From Allobosea sp. BH3 (GTDB taxonomy: Bacteria > Pseudomonadota > Alphaproteobacteria > Rhizobiales > Beijerinckiaceae), in contig NZ_JAIMCA010000003.1 in the NCBI RefSeq assembly GCF_025499465.1, positions 744,001 through 808,000 on the forward strand: a stretch of 64,000 nt of DNA, in the 5' to 3' direction. The position numbers were made by a program, and so were the translations under genes. Below the pieces are notes generated by a model, which did no database searches, was not told the origin of the DNA, and saw only the letters and a program-made list of their open reading frames with translations. Within the stretch, counting starts at the first letter, position 1, and each line of letters opens with the position of its first letter. Shown here in pieces: positions 30,101 through 40,374 of the stretch.

Positions 30101-30595
30101 TCAGTCGTCGAGCGCCTTCTTGAAGCCTTCGTGACTCTGGTCGAAGCCGAGCCTGCGGTAGAAGCGGTGAGCGTCCTCGCGGCTCTTGTTCGAGGTGAGC
30201 TCGACGAGCCCGACGGCGTTTTTGCTGGCGAAGGCGAGCGCGTGCTCGATCATCAGAGCGCCGATGCCGAGACCGCGACATTCCGGCGCGACATGCACGC
30301 TCTCGATCTTGGCACGCTTGCGCCCGCGCGCGGCGAGGCCTGGGATCAGCGTGACCTGGAAGGTGCCGACCACCTCGCCTGCCCGCTCGGCGACGAAGAG
30401 CGCATTGGCCGGGCTCGCCTCGACCTCGGCGAAGGCCTCCGCATAAGCCGGATGCCGGGCCTCGGCCGCAACCTCTTCCAGCGTCATGGTCTGCGTCGCA
30501 GCACCGAGCATGATGAGTTCAGCAATGCGGGCGGCGTCCTCGGGCCGGGCGCTGCGGATCGCGATCTCTACGGGTGCGACGGGTTCTCGGGACAT
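30101..30595 (-). CDS. GNAT family N-acetyltransferase (downstream copy)
   Basis: 164 residues with the GNAT fold: IRSARPEDAARIAELI at the N-terminus, VGTFQVTLIPGLAARGRKRA, and the acetyl-CoA loop VHVAPECRGLGIGALMIEHAL. The acceptor is unknown. It is the last gene of gatB-GNAT-GNAT, 21 bp after the other acetyltransferase gene, and is not its duplicate beyond the fold. Confidence 0.88.
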   Translation of the reverse strand: MSREPVAPVEIAIRSARPEDAARIAELIMLGAATQTMTLEEVAAEARHPAYAEAFAEVEASPANALFVAERAGEVVGTFQVTLIPGLAARGRKRAKIESVHVAPECRGLGIGALMIEHALAFASKNAVGLVELTSNKSREDAHRFYRRLGFDQSHEGFKKALDD

Positions 30596-30616
30596 CGTCT
30601 CAGGCTTTCGGCTCGC

Positions 30617-31123
30617 TCACTCGACGAAGAGGCGCTTCGCCATCAGCAGCGTATTGGGTGTGTCGTCGCGCCCGTCGAAACGGGCCTGGCGCTGCAGGAA
30701 GAAGCCCATGCGCTCGTAGAAGGCGATGGCCGCCTCGTTCTGGCTCTCGACCTCGAGCCGGGCCACCGGCGCCTTCGGGAAGCAGGCCAGCGCCACCTGC
30801 AGCAGCGTGCGTCCGATGCCGGCGCCCTGCCAGGCCGGGAGGACGTAAAGCCGCGTCAGCAGGGCAGCGCCGTCGCGCTCCGGCCGGGCCGAGGCCGTGG
30901 CGACGATCTCCTCGCCGATCAGCGCAACGAGGAAGACGCCCTCGTCGCGGCCGAGCTGGCTGTGCAGGTTCTCAGGCGAATGCCAGGCATTGGCGATCTC
31001 GGCGACGCGCTGCCAGCCATAGATCCCGTCATAGGTATGGTGCCAGGTCTCGACCAGAAGCGCCCTCGCCGCCGGGATATCGGCGGCTTCGGCGTCGCGG
31101 ATGACGAGATTGGCCGGTGTCAC
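30617..31123 (-). CDS. GNAT family N-acetyltransferase next to gatB
   Basis: 168 residues with VIRDAEAADIPAARALLVETW, the central strand ALLTRLYVLPAWQGAGIGRTLL (acetyl-CoA loop) and NEAAIAFYERMGF. It lies 4 bp from the gatB stop codon, so the two are surely co-transcribed. A GNAT gene beside gatB is a recurring arrangement in this order. Substrate unknown. Confidence 0.9.
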   Translation of the reverse strand: MTPANLVIRDAEAADIPAARALLVETWHHTYDGIYGWQRVAEIANAWHSPENLHSQLGRDEGVFLVALIGEEIVATASARPERDGAALLTRLYVLPAWQGAGIGRTLLQVALACFPKAPVARLEVESQNEAAIAFYERMGFFLQRQARFDGRDDTPNTLLMAKRLFVE

Positions 31124-31127
31124 ATGC

Positions 31128-32609
31128 TCACTCGATGCCGAGCTTCTTCTTCAGGATCTCGTTGAGCGCCTGCGGGTTGGCCTTGCCGCCCGAGGCCTTC
31201 ATCGCCTGGCCGACGAACCAGCCGAGCATGGTCGGCTTGGCCTTGACCTGCTCGACCTTGTCGGGGTTCGCCGCGATGATTTCGTCGACCGCCTTCTCGA
31301 TGGCGCCGGTGTCGGTGACCTGCTTCATGCCGCGGGCCTCGACGATCTCGCGCGGATCGCCGCCTTCGGTCCAGATGATCTCGAAGAGGTCCTTCGCGAT
31401 CTTGCCAGAGATGACGCCCTCGCCGATCAGGTCGACGAGCCCGCCCAGCTGCGCGGCCGAGACCGGCGATGCCGTAACGTCCTGGCCTTCCTTGTTGAGG
31501 CGGCCGAACAGCTCGTTGATCACCCAGTTCGCAGCGGCCTTGCCGTCACGCCCCTTGGCGACGAGTTCGAAATAATCGGCCTGATCCCGCTCGGCGACCA
31601 GCACCGAGGCGTCATAGGGCGACAGCCCGTATTCGGCGATGAAGCGGGCCTTCTTGGCGTCCGGCAGTTCCGGCAGCGCGCCCTTCAGCGAATCGACGAA
31701 AGCCTCGTCGAATTCGAGCGGCAGCAAGTCGGGATCGGGGAAGTAGCGATAGTCATGCGCCTCTTCCTTGGAGCGCATCGAGCGCGTCTCACCCTTGCCC
31801 GGGTCGTAGAGACGCGTCTCCTGATCGATCGTGCCGCCATCCTCGATGATGCCGATCTGGCGGCGCGCCTCGACATCGACGGCCTGGCCGATGAAGCGGA
31901 TCGAGTTGACGTTCTTGATCTCGCAGCGGGTGCCGAGCGCATCACCCGGCTTGCGCACCGAGACGTTCACGTCCGCGCGCAGATTGCCCTTCTCCATGTC
32001 GCCGTCGCAGGTCCCGAGATAGCGCAGGATGGTGCGCAGCTTCGAGACATAGGCTTTCGCCTCGTCGGCCGAGCGCAGGTCCGGCTTCGAGACGATCTCC
32101 ATCAGCGCGACGCCCGAGCGGTTCAGGTCGACGAAGCTCATGGTCGGATGCTGGTCGTGGATCGACTTGCCGGCATCCTGCTCCAGATGGAGGCGCTCGA
32201 TGCCGACGGTGATCTGCTCGGTCGGCGACAAATCGACCACGATCTCGCCCTCGCCCACGATCGGGCTCTTGTACTGACTGATCTGGTAACCCTGCGGCAG
32301 ATCGGGATAGAAATAGTTCTTGCGGTCGAAGACCGAACGATTGTTGATCTGCGCGTTGAGGCCGAGACCTGTGCGCACCGCCTGGCGGACGCATTCGGCG
32401 TTGATGACCGGCAGCATGCCGGGCATCGCGGCATCGACGAGGCTGACATGCTCGTTCGGCTCGGCGCCGAAGCCGGTCGAGGCCCCGGAGAACAGCTTGG
32501 CGTTGGAGGTGACCTGGGCATGGATTTCCATGCCGATCACCACTTCCCAGTCTCCGGTCGCGCCCTTGATCAGCTTCTTCGGATCGGCGGGGCGGGCATG
32601 CGCGTTCAT
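31128..32609 (-). CDS. gatB: Asp-tRNA(Asn)/Glu-tRNA(Gln) amidotransferase subunit B
   Basis: 493 residues starting [20 protein letters not shown]; the frame opens 84 codons earlier but without family similarity. GatB is the kinase and tRNA-binding subunit of GatCAB. Visible motifs: [31 protein letters not shown] split around the zinc and ATP region, [11 protein letters not shown] and the YqeY-like tail with [12 protein letters not shown]. gatA and gatC are 5 kb away on the same strand, with an RND efflux pair in between. Confidence 0.97.
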   Translation of the reverse strand: MNAHARPADPKKLIKGATGDWEVVIGMEIHAQVTSNAKLFSGASTGFGAEPNEHVSLVDAAMPGMLPVINAECVRQAVRTGLGLNAQINNRSVFDRKNYFYPDLPQGYQISQYKSPIVGEGEIVVDLSPTEQITVGIERLHLEQDAGKSIHDQHPTMSFVDLNRSGVALMEIVSKPDLRSADEAKAYVSKLRTILRYLGTCDGDMEKGNLRADVNVSVRKPGDALGTRCEIKNVNSIRFIGQAVDVEARRQIGIIEDGGTIDQETRLYDPGKGETRSMRSKEEAHDYRYFPDPDLLPLEFDEAFVDSLKGALPELPDAKKARFIAEYGLSPYDASVLVAERDQADYFELVAKGRDGKAAANWVINELFGRLNKEGQDVTASPVSAAQLGGLVDLIGEGVISGKIAKDLFEIIWTEGGDPREIVEARGMKQVTDTGAIEKAVDEIIAANPDKVEQVKAKPTMLGWFVGQAMKASGGKANPQALNEILKKKLGIE

Positions 32610-32912
32610 CTGCGGTCTTCCGGCTGAAATTCGTAGCCTACGCGTTACGATGTCGGCGGGCAGGCGGCAAGGGGCGCGAGCGCGGCAAGGGCGCTGCTCG
32701 CCCCTCGCATGGGGACGCAGGCCGGAAAGTCGCTGTGACGGCGCCTTTCGTTGCGCTCCTGCAACCTGATGACGCAATTGTGGCCTATGCGGCACAAGAT
32801 CGTGGTTTTTGACGGGTGATGGATATTGACATTCGTCACTCTCTGTTTCAATTGCGCCCAAGGCCGCGAAACCGTCATGGTTGACGCCAGCCTACCCATT
32901 CGGAGTTCCCTC
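32610..32912. promoter_or_regulatory. Divergent intergenic region between gatB and the RND operon
   Basis: About 300 bp. A short perfect inverted repeat TGAC-ATTC-GTCA at 32827-32838, about 75 bp before the efflux start codon, could be a repressor site; no regulator gene is adjacent. The rest shows nothing recognisable. Confidence 0.4.
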
Positions 32913-34067
32913 ATGTCACGCAGCCGTTCCATCGGCCTGGTGCTCGCCGCCGTTTTCGCATCGACTGGCCTTCCGGCCTCCGATGCGTCGGCCCAGGGCG
33001 CCCCGCCGGCTCCTCCGGTTCAGGTCGCGAGCCCGCTCGCCAAGCGGATCACCCACTGGGACGAGTATACCGGCCGCTTCGAGGCGAGCGACCAGGTCGA
33101 GGTGCGCGCCCGCGTCTCCGGCTTCATCGACAGCGTGCATTTCGCGGACGGCAAGCTGGTGCAGAAGGGCGACCTGCTCTTCACCATCGACCAGCGCCCC
33201 TACAGGCTGGCTGTCGACGTGGCGCGCGCCGAGGTCGCCCGTGCCAAGGCCCAGGTCGAACTGGCGCAGAACGAGGTCGACCGCGCCGAGGGCCTGACCC
33301 AGAACCGCACCATCACCGCGCGCGACGTCGACCAGCGCCGCGCCAACCTCAACAGCGCCGTCGGCTCGCAGCAGGGCGCGGAGGCCAATCTCAAGAACGC
33401 CGAGCTCAACCTCGAATGGACCGAGGTGCGCGCGCCGCTGGCCGGTCGCATCTCGAACCGCCGCGTCGATCCCGGCAACCTGATCGCCGGCGGCCAGTCC
33501 GGCGCGACGCTGCTCACCACCATCGTCGCGGTCGATCCGATCTACTTCACCTTCGACGTCTCGGAGGCCGACTTCCTGCGCTATTCCCGTCTGGCGAGCC
33601 TGCGCGAGAACAGCGGCGGCGAAGCTGGCACGCCGGTTGAGGTGCGCCTCTCCGACGAGACGAAATGGGGCCGCCGCGGCAAGGTCAACTTCGTGGACAA
33701 CGCGGTCAACGCCCGCTCGGCCACGATCCGCGGCCGCGCCGTCTTCGAGAACAAGGACCAGTTCCTGACGCCGGGCGTCTTCGGCCGCCTGCGCTTCTTT
33801 GCCGGCGAAGGCGACGCGCTCCTGGTGCCCGACACGGTCATCTCCTCGGACCAGGCCAACAAGGTCGTCATGACTGTCGGCCCGGAGAACAAGGTGGTGC
33901 CGAAGCGGGTCGAGCTCGGTCCTATCAGCGAAGGGCTGCGCGTCATCCGCTCGGGCCTGACCGTCCAGGACAAGGTCATCATCGGCGGCACAGCCAATCC
34001 GATGGTGCGCCCCGGCGTCGCGGTCACGCCGCAGCCGGGCGAGATCAAGGTCGCGACGACCAACTAG
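32913..34067 (+). CDS. RND efflux periplasmic adaptor (membrane-fusion protein)
   Basis: About 384 residues starting MSRSRSIGLVLAAVFASTGL behind CGGAG; signal peptide to about DASAQ. Two earlier in-frame ATGs are less likely. Domain order is typical: barrel-sandwich half (DEYTGRFEASDQVEVRARVSG split here), an alpha-hairpin (about 95-160, ARAEVARAKAQVELAQNEVD), LEWTEVRAPLAGRISNR, then beta-barrel and membrane-proximal domains. It bridges the inner-membrane pump to an outer-membrane channel not encoded here. The pump gene follows 105 bp downstream. Confidence 0.94.
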   Translation: MSRSRSIGLVLAAVFASTGLPASDASAQGAPPAPPVQVASPLAKRITHWDEYTGRFEASDQVEVRARVSGFIDSVHFADGKLVQKGDLLFTIDQRPYRLAVDVARAEVARAKAQVELAQNEVDRAEGLTQNRTITARDVDQRRANLNSAVGSQQGAEANLKNAELNLEWTEVRAPLAGRISNRRVDPGNLIAGGQSGATLLTTIVAVDPIYFTFDVSEADFLRYSRLASLRENSGGEAGTPVEVRLSDETKWGRRGKVNFVDNAVNARSATIRGRAVFENKDQFLTPGVFGRLRFFAGEGDALLVPDTVISSDQANKVVMTVGPENKVVPKRVELGPISEGLRVIRSGLTVQDKVIIGGTANPMVRPGVAVTPQPGEIKVATTN

Positions 34068-34172
34068 CGGCTCCGGCGCCGGCTCCCCCGCGGGCCGGCG
34101 CCTTGGACGCGATACCACATCAGGGGCGCCCATCGGGGCGCCTGCCCGCCTTTTCCGGACAGGACATCTTCC

Positions 34173-37100
34173 ATGTTCCGCTTCGCCCATTTCTTCATCG
34201 ACCGGCCGATCTTCGCCACCGTGCTCTCGGTGCTGCTGACAATCGCCGGCGCTATCGCCCAGCGTTCGCTGCCGATCGCCGAATATCCCGAGATCGCGCC
34301 GCCGACGGTGTCGATCCGCGCCACCTATCCGGGCGCCTCGGCCGAAACCGTCGCGGCCACGGTCGCGACGCCGATCGAGCAGGAGGTCAACGGCGTCGAC
34401 GACATGCTCTACATCACCTCGCAATCGACCGGCGACGGCGTGGTGACGATCAACGTCGTGTTCAAGGCCGGCGTCGACATCGACCAGGCGCAGGTGCTGG
34501 TGCAGAACCGCGTTTCGCAGGCTGAGCCGCGCCTGCCGCAAGACGTGCGCGCGCTCGGCATCCAGGTGCGCAAGGCCTCGCCCGACTTCCTGATGGTCAT
34601 CAACATGATCTCGCCGGACGGGTCCCGCGACGCGCAGTACATCTCCAACTACGCCTCGCTCTATGTGAAGGACGTACTGACCCGCATCGACGGCGTCGGC
34701 GACGTGCAGGTCTTCGGCGCCCGCGACTTCTCGATGCGCATCTGGCTCGATCCGGCCAAGGTCGCATCGCGCAACCTGACGGCGACGGACGTCATCACCG
34801 CGTTGCGCGCCGCGAACGTCCAGGTGGCCGCCGGTGCACTGAACCAGCCGCCGGCCAAGTCGAACGAGGCCTTCCAGCTTGCGGTCAACACGCTTGGCCG
34901 CCTGACCGAGGTCTCGGAGTTCGAAAACATCGTGGTGCGCGCCGACGCCGATGGCGGCACCATCCGGGTGCGCGACATCGCGCGCGTCGAGCTCGGCTCT
35001 CAGGACTACACGACCAACGCCTATCTCGATAACAAGACCACCGTCGCCATCGGTGTCTTCCAGAGGCCGGGCTCGAACGCGCTCTCGACCTCGGACGCGA
35101 TCCTCTCGCGCATGAACACGATGGCGAAGGATTTCCCGCCGGGGCTCGAGCACCGCATCATCTACAATCCGACCGAGTTCATCGGCGAATCGGTCAAGGC
35201 GGTGGTCAGCACGCTGCTCGAGGCGGTGGTCCTCGTCGTGATCGTGGTGATCCTGTTCCTGCAGACCTGGCGGGCCGCGATCATCCCGATCGTCGCGATC
35301 CCGGTCTCGCTGGTCGGCACCTTCCTGATCATGAGTGCCGTCGGCATCTCGTTCAACACGATCTCGCTGCTGGCGCTGGTGCTGGCAATCGGCATCGTCG
35401 TCGACGACGCGATCGTCGTCGTCGAGAACGTGGAACGCTATCTGGCGCAGGGCATGACGCCCAAGGAAGCCGCCCACAAGACGATGGACGAAGTCGGCGG
35501 CGCGCTGCTCGCCATCGCGCTCGTGCTCTGCGCGGTGTTCATTCCGACCGCCTTCATCAGTGGCCTGCAGGGCACCTTCTACCAGCAGTTCGCCGTCACC
35601 ATCGCGGCCTCGACAGCGATCTCCTGCTTCGTATCGCTGACACTGTCGCCGGCCATGTCGGCGATCCTGCTGAAGCCGCACCGGGCTCATGACGCCCCGC
35701 AGCCGCGCGGCATCATCCATTCTCTCGGCGCACCGCTGCGCTGGTTCTTCCATTACTTCAACGCCGGCTTCGACTGGCTCTCGAACACCTATGGCAGGGT
35801 GACCTCGCGGCTGATCAGGCTCGCGGTGATCCTGCTCATCGTCTACGCCGGGCTGATCGCTCTTACGGCCCAGCGGATCAACAATACGCCGACCGGCCTC
35901 GTGCCCCAGCTCGACCGCGGTTACTTCATCATCGCCATGCAGCTCCCGGCCGGAGCGACGCTTGCGCGCACCGACGAGGCGCTGCGCAAGGCGAACGACA
36001 TCTTGCTGTCGCGGCCGGGCGTGGCGCATACCGTCGCCTTCGCCGGCCTGGACGGCGCGACCTTCACCATCGCGCCCAACGCCGGCGTCGCCTTCGTCAC
36101 GCTCGCGCCTTTCGCCGAGCGCGAGAAGCAGGGCCTGACGACCGACGGCATCCTGAACGACCTGCGCCAACAGATGTTCGGGGTGACGGAAGCCTTCACG
36201 CTCGCCATCCCGCCGCCGGCCGTGCCCGGCATCGGCACCGGCGGCGGCCTGAAGGGCTATGTGCAGGATCGCGGCGGGCGCGGGCTTGCGGCGCTCGAAG
36301 GTGCGGCCTGGATCGTTGCCGGCTCCGCCGGGCAGGTTCCGGGCATCCAGCAGCCCTTCACGCTGTTCTCGACCAAGACGCCGCAGATCTATGCCGACAT
36401 CGACCGCACCAAGGCTGAGATGCTCGGCGTGCCGGTCACGCGCATCTTCGAGACGCTGTCGATCTATATGGGCTCCGCCTATGTGAACGACTTCAACCTG
36501 CTCGGCCGCACCTACCGCGTCACCGCGCAGGCGGACAACCCGTTCCGCCTGACCACACGCGATGTCGCCAACCTCAAGACCCGCAACGCGGACGGCGAGA
36601 TGGTGCCTATCGGCTCGGTCGCGTCCTTCGAGAACACCACCGGTGCCTATCGCGTGCCGCGCTACAATCTCTACCCGGCGGCCGAGGTACAGCTCTCGAT
36701 GGCGCGCGGCTATTCAACGGGCCAGGGCATCGCGGCGATCGAGCAGATCGCCGAGCAGCGCCTGCCGGCCGGCTTCGGCTTCGAATGGACCGAGATCGCG
36801 CTGCAGGAGAAGCTCGCGGGCAACACGGCGACGATCGCCTTCGGCCTGGCCGTGGTCTTCGTCTTCCTGCTGCTGGCAGCACTCTATGAGAGCTGGCTCC
36901 TGCCGCTGGCGGTCATCCTGATCGTGCCGATGTGTATCCTGGCCGCGATGTTCGGCGTGAACTATGCGGGGCTCGACCGCAACATCCTGGTCGATATCGG
37001 CCTGGTGGTGCTCGTCGGCCTCGCCGCCAAGAACGCGATCCTGATCGTGGAGTTCGCCAAGCAGGCGGAGGACGAGGGCATGAACCGGCGCGACGCGGCC

Positions 37101-37367
37101 ATTGCCGCCGCCCGCACCCGCCTGCGGCCGATCCTGATGACGTCGATGGCCTTCATCCTCGGCGTGCTGCCGTTGACCGTCTCGGTCGGCGCCGGCGCCG
37201 AGATGCGCCAGGCGATGGGCATCGCGGTGTTCTCGGGCATGCTGGGCGTGACCATCTTCGGCCTGATCTTCACGCCGGTGTTCTACGTGATGGTGCGCTG
37301 GCTGGCCGATCTGCGCGGGAACCGCCGCAAGGCGCTGGCGGCCCAGGCGACCCATACGGCGCACTGA
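34173..37367 (+). CDS. RND multidrug efflux permease (AcrB/HAE1 family)
   Basis: 1064 residues, full family length, with 12 membrane segments and two large periplasmic loops. N-terminal FAHFFIDRPIFATVLSVLLT is canonical. The proton-relay residues are present: the Asp pair in IGIVVDDAIVVVENVERYL and the Lys in LVGLAAKNAILIVEFA. It exports hydrophobic or amphiphilic compounds using proton motive force. Drug specificity cannot be deduced. It forms an operon with the adaptor and ends at a strong terminator; no TolC-type channel gene is present. Confidence 0.96.
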   Translation: MFRFAHFFIDRPIFATVLSVLLTIAGAIAQRSLPIAEYPEIAPPTVSIRATYPGASAETVAATVATPIEQEVNGVDDMLYITSQSTGDGVVTINVVFKAGVDIDQAQVLVQNRVSQAEPRLPQDVRALGIQVRKASPDFLMVINMISPDGSRDAQYISNYASLYVKDVLTRIDGVGDVQVFGARDFSMRIWLDPAKVASRNLTATDVITALRAANVQVAAGALNQPPAKSNEAFQLAVNTLGRLTEVSEFENIVVRADADGGTIRVRDIARVELGSQDYTTNAYLDNKTTVAIGVFQRPGSNALSTSDAILSRMNTMAKDFPPGLEHRIIYNPTEFIGESVKAVVSTLLEAVVLVVIVVILFLQTWRAAIIPIVAIPVSLVGTFLIMSAVGISFNTISLLALVLAIGIVVDDAIVVVENVERYLAQGMTPKEAAHKTMDEVGGALLAIALVLCAVFIPTAFISGLQGTFYQQFAVTIAASTAISCFVSLTLSPAMSAILLKPHRAHDAPQPRGIIHSLGAPLRWFFHYFNAGFDWLSNTYGRVTSRLIRLAVILLIVYAGLIALTAQRINNTPTGLVPQLDRGYFIIAMQLPAGATLARTDEALRKANDILLSRPGVAHTVAFAGLDGATFTIAPNAGVAFVTLAPFAEREKQGLTTDGILNDLRQQMFGVTEAFTLAIPPPAVPGIGTGGGLKGYVQDRGGRGLAALEGAAWIVAGSAGQVPGIQQPFTLFSTKTPQIYADIDRTKAEMLGVPVTRIFETLSIYMGSAYVNDFNLLGRTYRVTAQADNPFRLTTRDVANLKTRNADGEMVPIGSVASFENTTGAYRVPRYNLYPAAEVQLSMARGYSTGQGIAAIEQIAEQRLPAGFGFEWTEIALQEKLAGNTATIAFGLAVVFVFLLLAALYESWLLPLAVILIVPMCILAAMFGVNYAGLDRNILVDIGLVVLVGLAAKNAILIVEFAKQAEDEGMNRRDAAIAAARTRLRPILMTSMAFILGVLPLTVSVGAGAEMRQAMGIAVFSGMLGVTIFGLIFTPVFYVMVRWLADLRGNRRKALAAQATHTAH

Positions 37368-37390
37368 TCCCGCGCCGCTCCTCTCAAATG

Positions 37391-37418
37391 AAAAGGGCCG
37401 CTTGCGCGGCCCTTTTTT
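37391..37418. terminator. Terminator between the RND pump and gatA
   Basis: An 11-bp stem (AAAAGGGCCGC and its complement) with a TTGC loop, then T-rich on the plus strand and A-rich on the other side. It can serve both convergent genes. Confidence 0.88.
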
Positions 37419-37438
37419 GTATCTCGCTGCGATGTGGC

Positions 37439-38953
37439 TTAGCCCCACCACTTCTCCGTCACGGGGAAGCGGCCGGCGGCCTGCTCGATGACCTCGCCGA
37501 GCGAGAACAGCGTCTCCTCGTCGAAGGGGCGGCCGATGAGCTGGAGGCCGAGCGGCAGGCCCTGGGCATCCAGACCGGCCGGAACGGCAATGCCGGGCAG
37601 GCCCGCCATGTTCACCGTCACGGTGAAGACGTCGTTGAGATACATCTCGACCGGATCGGCCGAGCCCTTCTCGCCGATGCCGAAGGCCGCGGACGGCGTC
37701 GCAGGCGTCAGCACCGCGTCGATGCCGGCGGCGTAGACCGTTTCGAAATCGCGCTTGATCAGCGTGCGGACCTTCTGGGCGCGCAGATAATAGGCGTCGT
37801 AGTAGCCGGCCGAGAGCACATAGGTGCCGATCATGATGCGGCGCTTGACCTCGGCGCCGAAACCGGCGGCGCGGGTCTTCTCGTACATCTCGACGATGTC
37901 CTTGCCCTGCTCGCGCAGGCCGTAGCGGACGCCATCATAGCGGGCGAGGTTCGAAGACGCCTCAGCGGGCGCGACGATGTAATAGGCCGGCAGGGCGTAT
38001 TTGGTATGCGGCAGCGAGATCTCGACGATCTCGGCGCCGGCGGCCTTCAGCCAGTCGATGCCCTTCTGCCAGAGCGCGTCGATCTCGGGGTTCAGCCCCT
38101 CCAGACGATATTCCTTCGGAATGCCGATCTTCATGCCCTTCACCGAGCGGCCGACGGCCTGCTCGTAATCCGGCACCGGCGCATCGACCGATGTGGTGTC
38201 CTTCGGGTCATGCCCGGCCATGGAGCGCAGCATCGCGGCGCAGTCGCGCACCGTCTTGCCGATCGGCCCGGCCTGATCGAGCGACGAGGCGAAGGCAACG
38301 ATGCCCCAGCGCGAGCAGCGGCCATAGGTCGGCTTGATGCCCACCGTGCCCGTGAAGGCAGCGGGCTGGCGGATCGAGCCGCCGGTATCCGTCGCGGTCG
38401 CGGCGAGGCAGAGACCGGCGGCGACAGCCGAGGCCGAGCCGCCGGAGGAGCCGCCCGGCACGAGATGATTGCCCTCTACGCCGCCGCCCTGCCCGGCCGA
38501 CACGTTGGAGCCCTTCCGACGCCACGGATTGACGACGTTGCCGAAGGCGCTGGTCTCGTTCGACGAGCCCATGGCGAACTCGTCATTGTTGAGCTTGCCG
38601 AGCATCACCGCGCCGTCGCGCCAGAGCTGGCTGGAGACGGTCGATTCATAGGGCGGCACGAAATTGCCGAGGATCTTCGAGCATGCGGTGGTGCGCACGC
38701 CTTCCGTGGCGAAGAGATCCTTGATGCCGAGCGGCAGGCCCTCGAGCGGGCGGGCCTCGCCCTTGGCCAGCTTCTCATCGGAGGCGGCGGCCTGCTTTAG
38801 CGCATGGTCGGGGGTTTCGAGCACATACGCGTTGAGCGCCCGCCCCTTCTCGACGGCGGCGATATGGGCCTTCGTCAGCTCGGTGGCGGAGAAACTCTTG
38901 GTCTTCAGGCCGTCGCGGGCCTCGGTCAGCGTCAGGCGGGTGAGATCGGTCAC
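37439..38953 (-). CDS. gatA: Asp-tRNA(Asn)/Glu-tRNA(Gln) amidotransferase subunit A
   Basis: 504 residues from a GTG at 38953 ([16 protein letters not shown]). The open frame continues upstream, but that part is the translation of a palindromic repeat ([10 protein letters not shown]), so the GTG is the right start. GatA is the glutaminase subunit. Its Ser-cisSer-Lys triad is K78 (PLGIKDLF), S169 ([14 protein letters not shown]) and S193 ([10 protein letters not shown]). It follows gatC after 135 bp, most of which is the repeat. Confidence 0.96.
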   Translation of the reverse strand: MTDLTRLTLTEARDGLKTKSFSATELTKAHIAAVEKGRALNAYVLETPDHALKQAAASDEKLAKGEARPLEGLPLGIKDLFATEGVRTTACSKILGNFVPPYESTVSSQLWRDGAVMLGKLNNDEFAMGSSNETSAFGNVVNPWRRKGSNVSAGQGGGVEGNHLVPGGSSGGSASAVAAGLCLAATATDTGGSIRQPAAFTGTVGIKPTYGRCSRWGIVAFASSLDQAGPIGKTVRDCAAMLRSMAGHDPKDTTSVDAPVPDYEQAVGRSVKGMKIGIPKEYRLEGLNPEIDALWQKGIDWLKAAGAEIVEISLPHTKYALPAYYIVAPAEASSNLARYDGVRYGLREQGKDIVEMYEKTRAAGFGAEVKRRIMIGTYVLSAGYYDAYYLRAQKVRTLIKRDFETVYAAGIDAVLTPATPSAAFGIGEKGSADPVEMYLNDVFTVTVNMAGLPGIAVPAGLDAQGLPLGLQLIGRPFDEETLFSLGEVIEQAAGRFPVTEKWWG

Positions 38954-38986
38954 GATGGTTATCCGAATGAACTTGTCGGGAGAACC

Positions 38987-39073
38987 GTCATTGCGAGGAG
39001 CGCAGCGACGAAGCAATCCAGGAGCGGCAGCGCTCGACGTCCCCCTGGATTGCTTCGCTTCGCTCGCAATGAC
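38987..39073. repeat. Palindromic repeat (GTCATTGCGAGG...GCAATGAC) inside the gatC-gatA gap
   Basis: 87 bp with long complementary arms: GTCATTGCGAGGAGCGCAGC and the AAGCAATCCAGG core pair with CCTGGATTGCTTCG and CTCGCAATGAC. This is a widely scattered intergenic element of alphaproteobacteria. Here it lies within what should be an operon and would form a large hairpin in the gatCA transcript. Confidence 0.88.
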
Positions 39074-39088
39074 AGAGGACGATGCACG

Positions 39089-39376
39089 CTACTCGATGAC
39101 TTTGGGCACCATGAAATAATCGTCCTCGGAGGCCGGGGCGTTGGCGATGATCTCGTCGGCGATTTCGCCGTCGTTGACCACGTCCTCGCGCTGCTTCATC
39201 GCCATCGGCATCACCGAGGTCATCGGCTCGACGCCATCGACATTCACCTCGCCCAGTTGCTCTACGAAGCCGAGGATGGCGTTGATCTCGCCTTGCAGCT
39301 TGGGCAGGTCGGCCTCCGGAACGGCGATGCGCGCGAGATGCGCGACGCGTTTGACGGTGGCGAGATCGACCGACAT
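39089..39376 (-). CDS. gatC: Asp-tRNA(Asn)/Glu-tRNA(Gln) amidotransferase subunit C
   Basis: 95 residues, the usual length. Stabilises the GatA-GatB complex. Motifs: [39 protein letters not shown] and the C-terminal FMVPKVIE. It is first in the gatCA transcript. Confidence 0.96.
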   Translation of the reverse strand: MSVDLATVKRVAHLARIAVPEADLPKLQGEINAILGFVEQLGEVNVDGVEPMTSVMPMAMKQREDVVNDGEIADEIIANAPASEDDYFMVPKVIE

Positions 39377-39473
39377 GGCGGACTCCTGAATAAGGCGCGG
39401 ATCACGCGCCGAGAAAGCTTCGCCGCGCTATAGCAGATGGCGGCGCGTAAGTAAGGGCCAAGACCAAGCGCGG

Positions 39474-39547
39474 CATGGTCGGGATTGACCCGACCATCTC
39501 CCTTCCAGAGGTTCGCGGCTCTCCGCTCCGCTTCGGCCGAGAATGAC
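39474..39547. repeat. Palindromic intergenic repeat
   Basis: An inner hairpin GGTCGGG-ATTGA-CCCGACC at the left and the end CGAGAATGAC at the right, the same family as 25893-25979. It lies between gatC and the UPF0173 gene, ending 8 bp before the latter's stop codon. Confidence 0.7.
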
Positions 39548-39554
39548 GGCAGGC

Positions 39555-40253
39555 TCAGACCGCGAAGGCCTCGCCCTTCTTCGGCACCACCGCTTCGATG
39601 CCGCTCCCCTTCAGCCCGGCGACGAAGGCGTCGGCGTTCTGGTCGATCAGCGGGAAGGTGCCGTAATGGCTCGGGATCGCGACCTTCGGCTTGACGAAAC
39701 GGGTCATGGCGAGCGCGGCGACCTTGCCGCCCATGGTGAAGCGGTCTCCGACCGGGCAGATGCAGATCTCGACGCCGTGGATTTCGGCGAGCAGCGCCAT
39801 GTCGGAGAAGATGTCGGTATCGCCCATATGCCAGAGCGTCTTCTCGCCCCCGGCCTTGATGATCGCGCCATTGGCGTTGCCGACCGGCACGTTGACACCG
39901 CCTTCGCCCATGCCGGCCGAATGGTCGGCGCGGACCAGCGTGACGCTGAACGGACCGAGATCGACGGTGCCGCCGGTGTTCATCGGCTGGAAGCTCTTCA
40001 GCCCCTGCGAGGCGAGATGCATGGCGAGGTCGTAATTGGTGATGACCGTCGCGCCGGTCTTCTCAGCGATGGCGAGCGTGTCGCCGACATGGTCGCCATG
40101 ACCATGGGTGACGACGATATGGCTGACGCCGCTGGAGATCCCCGCGACATCGCCCTCGAACGCCGGATTCCCTGTGAAGAACGGGTCGATCAGGATCGCG
40201 GCGCCTCCGATATCGAGGCGGAAGGCGGAATGGCCGTACCAGGTGAGCTTCAT
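39555..40253 (-). CDS. UPF0173 metal-dependent hydrolase
   Basis: 232 residues from [14 protein letters not shown]; the frame extends 88 codons upstream into the ade region without similarity. Metallo-beta-lactamase fold with the metal motif THGHGDH, a later [11 protein letters not shown], the [12 protein letters not shown] segment and a C-terminal PSHYGTF. The UPF0173 family has no established substrate. It is divergent from ade with 121 bp between start codons. Confidence 0.92.
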   Translation of the reverse strand: MKLTWYGHSAFRLDIGGAAILIDPFFTGNPAFEGDVAGISSGVSHIVVTHGHGDHVGDTLAIAEKTGATVITNYDLAMHLASQGLKSFQPMNTGGTVDLGPFSVTLVRADHSAGMGEGGVNVPVGNANGAIIKAGGEKTLWHMGDTDIFSDMALLAEIHGVEICICPVGDRFTMGGKVAALAMTRFVKPKVAIPSHYGTFPLIDQNADAFVAGLKGSGIEAVVPKKGEAFAV

Positions 40254-40374
40254 GCGGGAACTCCGGGCGTTCGCAGTGCCGGCCCCTTCTAGGCCGATCC
40301 GTGCCACCGACCAAGTCGACAAGCCGACAGGAGCCATGCAGGTTGCCCGCAAGCCAACTTCACGGAATCGCCCC

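Noticed and set aside
32916..36170. A 1084-codon open frame antisense to the RND adaptor and pump genes
   Set aside because: It mirrors the codon bias of the genes opposite and is rich in Arg, Asp, His and Gly with no domain pattern. Long antisense frames are common at this GC content.
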